DNA of 64,000 bases from contig OU342630.1 in the NCBI GenBank assembly GCA_910589415.1, positions 15,595,867-15,659,866 on the forward strand, in the 5' to 3' direction. The notes under the pieces are model-generated. The model searched no databases and was not told where the DNA came from. It was given only the letters and a program-made list of their open reading frames with translations. This document shows, in pieces, positions 58,985-64,000 of this stretch. The translations under genes and the position numbers were made by a program. Each line of letters starts with the position of its first letter. Within the stretch, counting starts at the first letter, position 1. This DNA is from Malachius bipustulatus (Eukaryota; Arthropoda; Insecta; Coleoptera; Melyridae).

Positions 58985-59197
58985 TTAATTATTTAACAAA
59001 TTTAACACATAAATTATTTTTTCTGACAATGCTCTGCTTTTATGACCTTTTCTCCAATTTATGAAATGTTTATAAGCAGATTCGTATTTTTCTCTCGAAG
59101 CTACAGGTAGCAAATTCAAAGAACACAAACCTGCTTGTTTTCTGACTTCAGCAGGTGGTGTATTTTCTGCTTCAGATTCATAGGAATCACAATCCAT
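58985..59197 (-). pseudogene. tyrosine-recombinase-like (Crypton/KIAA1958-type) N-terminal fragment
   Basis: The 70-residue frame has an acidic start (MDCDSYESEAENTPPAEV), then LNLLPVASREKYESAYKHF and INWRKGHKSRALSEKII. The LLP-KSR-KY---Y--F--W pattern is the start of the SAM-like DNA-binding domain found in a large insect gene family related to Crypton-type tyrosine recombinases, enzymes that cut and rejoin DNA through a tyrosine. Family members are several hundred residues long; here the protein stops just after SEKII, where the hairpin repeat begins, and the catalytic domain is absent. I base the family call on pattern memory of this N-terminal motif. Confidence 0.5.
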
Positions 59198-59290
59198 TAT
59201 AATGATAGGTAACTAAAGTTTATTTTTTCATACTACCTAGGTAGGTATTATTTTCAATTCTACCAATGACTTTTTAATATTACTATTATA

Positions 59291-61122
59291 CAGGGTTACT
59301 GGTAACTGGATACATTCCTTTGGTGATCTGATAAAACAAGAGGTAAGGAGTAAATTAACCCCAACATGCACTATACAAAACTCAATAGATTTTGAGATAT
59401 TTCGATTTTCAACTTTTCTTAAAAAAATGGTTTCAGATGTCTTGAAATGTAATTTTCAAAAAATCTACTTTAACTTTTTGATTTTTTTTTTGCTAGAATA
59501 CTTGTCCAATACTATGCTTCCTTCTGGAATAAAAAATATCCTGAGGTATTTCGATCGTGTGAAAATTTCAAAGAAAAACTTTCACAAACTATTTTTTTTT
59601 TTAATAAGATTTAAAAGTTTTTACAAGTTATTTCGCAAAATTGTCAAGGCACCTTGCGTACAAATTGTTTTAAAAACTTCCCTAGTGTAGTAGCTATCTA
59701 ACAAGGTACGAATCTTGTACAAGAATAACAGAATCTCCCCGCTATGTACCGTTACCGAAGAACAAATCCTTAAGTCGGGACGTTTTAAAAAAAATACGGC
59801 CCTGAACGGGGGTCTTAAAATTCTCGGATCTGGTCCATTTTCAAGAGGTCGTATTTGGGGGTCACGAGCTTCGTCCCTACCAAGTTTCGTCCCGATCGGT
59901 AAAACTTTCAGACACTTATGCCCGTATTCACAAACGATAATTACAAAATAATTACGTAATCATTTATCTCCATCTCATTCTAATGCAAATAAACTGCATA
60001 TCTCCATCTCACTCATTTAATTAATTACGTAATTATTTAGGAAATTATCGTTTGTGAATACGGGCATTAGAGTGGCTATTACTAGGCTATTCCCGAAAAA
60101 TCCCGAAATTCCCGAAAAAATGACACTTCCCGGGAACGGATCCCGCTCATTTTCAATAGGCATCGTGCCACGGTGCGCCTCTTCAATCGAGCCAAATTTC
60201 CACTTTCCCACATGAAAACTGGCGGCTCTAGAGTGTTTCCTAGCAAAGTCACAGACAGACAGACCGACAGACAGACATTTTTCGGGCACAAGAATACGTA
60301 TACTTACGAAACTTCTGTGACTTTGCTAGGAAACACTCTAGAGCCGCCAGTTTTCATGTGGGAAAGTTGAAATTTGGCTCGATTGAAGAGGCGCACCGTG
60401 GCACGATGCCCATTGAAAATGAGCGGGATCCGTTCCCGGGAAGTGTCATTTTTTCGGGAATTTCGGGATTTTTCGGGAATAGCCTAGGAAACACTCTTAG
60501 TGTCTGAAAGTTTTACCGATCGGGACGAAACTTGGTAGGGACGAAGCTCGGGACCCCCAAATACGACCTGTTGAAGATGGGCCGGATCCGAGAATTTTAA
60601 GACCCCCGTCAGGGCCGTATTTTTTTTAAAACGTCCCGACTTAAGGATTTGTTCCTCGGTAACGGTACATAGCGGGGAGATTCTGTTATTCTTGTACAAG
60701 ATTCGTACCTTGTTAGATAGCTACTACACTAGGGAAGTTTTTAAAACAATTTGTACGTAAGTTGCCTTGACAATTTTGCGAAAATAACTTGTAAAAACTT
60801 TTAAATCTTATTTAAAAAAAATAGTTTGTGAAAGTTTTTCTTTGAAATTTTCACACGATCGAAATACCTCAGGATATTTTTTAATCCAGAAGGAAGCATA
60901 GTATTGGACAAGTATTCCAGCGAAAAAAAAATCAAAAAGTTAAAGTAGATTTTTTGAAAATTACATTTGAAGACATTTGAAACCATTTTTTTAAGAAAAG
61001 TTGAAAATCGAAATATCTCAAAATCTATTGAGTTTTGTATAGTGCATGTTGGGGTTAATTTACTTCTTACCTCTTGTTTTATCAGATCACCAAAGGAATG
61101 TATCCAGTTACCAGTAACCCTG
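59291..61122. mobile_element. 1.8-kb palindromic element with nested MITE
   Basis: Ends CAGGGTTACTGGTAACTGG and its complement, flanked by TA at 59289-59290 and 61123-61124. The arms are nearly perfect for about 800 bp each and meet at a 60-base loop (60255-60314) that contains a CAGA tandem (60250-60276). Both arms therefore show the same fortuitous open frames (for example near 59427 and 61030). The left arm is interrupted by a MITE at 59919-60066. No transposase remnant is seen. Confidence 0.88.
59919..60066. mobile_element. PIF/Harbinger-like MITE with TTA target duplication
   Basis: A 148-bp element starting TGCCCGTATTCACAAACGAT and ending in its complement, flanked by TTA at 59916-59918 and 60067-60069. 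The empty site is seen in the other arm of the host palindrome (CTCTTAGTGTCTG near 60494), which fixes the boundaries. Three-bp TTA/TAA duplications are typical of PIF/Harbinger. Confidence 0.85.
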
Positions 61123-61124
61123 TA

Positions 61125-62066
61125 TACTGTTAAATCATTGAATTCTACCGACAATATTATTATTATTTATTATTAGACTCTGCATCTAAACTAAAAATAA
61201 AGTGACGTGGAGACGTGGTAGATATGCAACTTCCACACAACGCAGTCGACTGTGCGTCGTCGATTGAAGTTAGAGGTGTGCGAGTTTTCACGTTCGTGAA
61301 TTTGATTTGAACGCTACCAATGCTGTTATTAGCGATCAACTCGTAAATTTCAATAATTACTGCCACAAGAGAATAATAAGTATATTATATTTTATAGTCT
61401 TGTCGGGTTCTATGTTATCCCATTTGTGTTTATTTTATTACCTTGAAGCTTTACATGAATAGTTATTCCATTAACAATAAATAACAGTGAGTTCTCAGTT
61501 ACCGCCCATCACTATTGTTTACATTAAAACTATACGGAAACGATTTTTGGCTATGCCTTATGTCACTTTGTCGCACAGTTTTGGAGAAATCTGCTAGTTT
61601 GCGCACAAAAAACGATGCGCAAGTAGTGTTTTGTATAGTATTCGTAGGAAAAGTAATTTATTTCATCACTGGCATTACATTTGGTGAATTTCTAGCGATG
61701 AAGCCTTTTTCACGGAAGTTCTCAAGAACAGCTCCAAAGTTGATGTTTCTGGTTTTGAATTTTTTATTTTTTTTTATATTATTTAAGATCATTATGGAGC
61801 ATTACATTGTATATAATTGGACATTAAATACAGACTGGTCGCACTTTCAAAACTGACTCACCATTGGGATCTCCTAAACCATGGGATATAAATTTTGTTG
61901 AGATAAAAGTTGGTTAAATTAGAGAAAAGTTGCACAATTTTATGCTTAATAAGAATCTGAAATAAAAAATATGATAACTACAGTCGTTGCTGAAATATGC
62001 CGAAAAACTGAAAAAAGAGGTAATTTATTTTTGGCATGTTATATTCATTATTATCTTTTTGTGTTA
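61125..62066. other. non-coding stretch
   Basis: Holds a 113-codon plus-strand frame (61515-61856) with a hydrophobic segment near its end but no recognisable family. No repeat structure seen. Confidence 0.4.
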
Positions 62067-62068
62067 CA

Positions 62069-62916
62069 CAGGGTGAGTCATTTTAATCTTCAAATCCGAA
62101 TATCTCTGTTAGTAAGCCAGATACAAAAAAATTGTGCAGACAAAAGTTGTTCAGGACAATGGGGGTCATCTGACTGTATTAATGACCTTGTAGACCAATT
62201 TCGAGGCCATTTGAAAGTCAAGATAATTTTTTAAATAGGACAGCCTGTATATTATTGTTTTTTCATATTTCCTGAGAAAATCCAATAAGAATAGTTTTTA
62301 CAGTTGCAGTCTAAAATGAGTAGGTTATGAGTTATAAACAAGTGAAAATCGCAGTTTTTCATTTTGAAAGCAGTGTTCATCAGAAATGGCACCAAATATC
62401 GAAAAACGGCTTACATGTTCCTATCTTAACTTTTCATGGGTTACCTTACAGTGTACTTGAAATTTTTATACAGGGTGATTAAAAATCTGGTAATTTCCTT
62501 CACCCTCTATTACAGTTTAAACCACATAGTAGGATACCATGTGAAAAGTTAAGATAGGAACATGTAAGCCGTTTTCTGATAATTTGGGGTTGTTTCCGAT
62601 GTACACTGCTTTCAAATTGAAAAACTGCTATTTTCAGTTGTTTGTAACTCACAACCTACTCATTTTACACTGCATCTGTAAAAACCATTCTTATTCTTTT
62701 TTCACTGGAAATATGAAAAAAGATAAATATACAGGGAGTCCTATTTAAAAAATAATCTTTACCTTCAAATTTACTTGAAATTGGTCCACAAGGTCAAAGT
62801 CATCAGTGTAGTTAGATGACCCCCATTGTCCTGAATAACTTTTGTCTGCATAATTTTTTTGTATCTGGCTTACCAACAGAGATATTCGGGTTTGAAGATT
62901 AAAATGACTCACCTTG
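62069..62916. mobile_element. foldback element copy H
   Basis: Ends CAGGGTGAGTCATTTTAATC and GATTAAAATGACTCACCTTG. Each arm has the outer module (to about 62246 and from about 62730), then the inner arm (GAGTTATAAACAAGTGAAAA / CAGTTGTTTGTAACTC) and a centre at 62469-62511. The outer module sequence differs from copies E, F and I while the inner arm is shared. Non-coding. Confidence 0.88.
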
Positions 62917-62918
62917 TA

Positions 62919-63120
62919 TAATGTAATATTAAACCCTTATTCCACTTATTCGGTATTTAGACAAGAAGTTCAATCGTCATCAAGGCCAAAAAACGAGCAG
63001 TAATAAGACATTGGTGAATCGTCCATCCCCAACTTGTCAGATCTAAAACCTCCAAGAACTGCTCGCCAACCCCACCATACAACGGTAAAAATTTAATTTC
63101 AAGACAATCAAATGACTCTA
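62919..63120. other. short non-coding spacer
   Basis: Sequence between two foldback elements; no gene recognised. Confidence 0.4.
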
Positions 63121-63122
63121 TA

Positions 63123-63993
63123 CAGGCTGTCTGCTTAAAGCTGGCCACCGCCTATATCTCGGAAACTAATGGGCCTAGAACCACAAAATAAAAAATTTCC
63201 AGACATAAGTGATCACGAGAAATTCAATGAAAATATTTTCAAGATGAATATCAATTTCCGGAAATACCGGAAGTTGTCCCCTACTTCGCTATTTTAACGG
63301 GAACACCTTGTAAAATATTATATTTTTTAAATGCCTGAAGAAATCGAATACAGGTGGTTTTAATCACTAGAATTTAGGTAGAGCGGTTTATGAGTTATAA
63401 ACAAATGAAAATCGAAAATTTTCAACTTCAAATCAGTCTAGAACTAGAACGGCCCAAGATATCTAAATACGGTTTACATGTCCCTATCTTAACTTTTCAC
63501 ATAGTATCCTACTATGTGGTTTAAATTTTAATACAGGGTGATGAAAAATCGGATAATTTTCATCACCCTGTATTAAAATTTACTACTACACATAGTGGGA
63601 TAAAAAATAAAAATTGGGATATTAGGGACATGTAAACCTTTTTAGATATCTTGAGCCGTTCTAGTCCTAGACTGATTTGAAGTTGAAATTTTTCTATTTT
63701 CACTTGTTTAAAACTCATAAACCGCTCAATCTAAATTCCATTGTGAAAACCACCTGTATTCGATTTCTTCAGATATTTAAAAAATATAATAATTTACAAG
63801 GGGTTCCCGTTAAAATAACGTAGGTAGTAGGTGTCAACTTCCGATATTTCCGGAAGTGCGGCCATCTTGAAAATATTTTCATTGAATTTCTCGTGTTCAC
63901 TTAGGTATGCCTGGAAATTTTTTATTTTGAGGTTCTAGGCCAATTAGTTTCCGAGATATAGCCAGATACGGCCAGATTTAAGCAGGCACCCTG
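63123..63993. mobile_element. foldback element copy I
   Basis: Ends CAGGCTGTCTGCTTAAAGC and AAGCAGGCACCCTG, flanked by TA on both sides (63121-63122, 63994-63995). Same outer module as copies E and F (TCGGAAACTAATGGGCC, CTTCCGGAAATACCGGAAG region) and centre 63532-63572. It lacks the nested MITE of E and F, so it shows the uninterrupted arrangement. The window ends seven bases beyond it. Confidence 0.88.
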
Positions 63994-64000
63994 TATACAG

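Noticed and set aside
60801..61154. 117-codon minus-strand frame
   Set aside because: Arm of the palindromic element at 59291-61122; the same frame appears in the other arm.
62370..62400. CTGATGA on the minus strand inside foldback copy H
   Set aside because: No stem II or correctly placed GAAA follows.
1..64000. tRNA, rRNA genes and CRISPR arrays
   Set aside because: I looked for T-loop motifs with paired arms and for regularly spaced direct repeats and found none.

Overview
This is eukaryotic, strongly AT-rich nuclear DNA and almost certainly an insect genome. The evidence is a single-ORF Ty3/gypsy retrotransposon of insect type, Tc1/mariner elements with insect-type HTH and DDE domains, jockey-like LINE tails, and many TA-flanked palindromic elements ending in CAGGGTG/CACCCTG. 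I cannot assign the order. No complete host gene is visible; the window reads as intron or intergenic DNA filled with nested transposons.

Possible host-gene traces: bases 1-31 end in a good splice donor and pair with a strong acceptor at 2010, giving a candidate last exon of a plus-strand gene (2011 to about 2460). On the minus strand a short GC-richer open segment with splice-like edges lies at 14403-14481. It sits between two zero-length AG|GTAAGT junctions (27533/27534 and 13538/13539), each preceded by a pyrimidine tract and a CTAAT branch-like motif. These look like recursive-splicing ratchet points, which would place much of the window inside giant introns of one minus-strand gene. A GC/CpG-rich patch at 58060-58410 may be a promoter or exon.

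Mobile DNA: an intact gypsy element (27878-33443) has identical-looking 285-bp LTRs and a 1500-residue Gag-Pol, and is inserted in a palindromic element. A large family of modular palindromes occurs at about 3.9, 9.0, 23, 34, 42, 45, 62 and 63 kb, all sharing a roughly 41-bp micro-palindrome at their centre. Decayed mariner-like transposons lie at 11.8, 53.8 and 56.5 kb, with a deleted derivative at 35 kb. LINE fragments lie at 18.2, 20.2 and 39.1 kb. A three-layer nest at 44.6-46.2 kb has a solo LTR inside a palindrome inside an older gypsy pol remnant. There are also PIF/Harbinger-like MITEs and a tyrosine-recombinase fragment at 59 kb.

The most unusual signals are two type-I hammerhead ribozyme motifs on the plus strand (18091-18150 and 22451-22514). 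The first has the complete catalytic core. They are not part of any coding element visible here.
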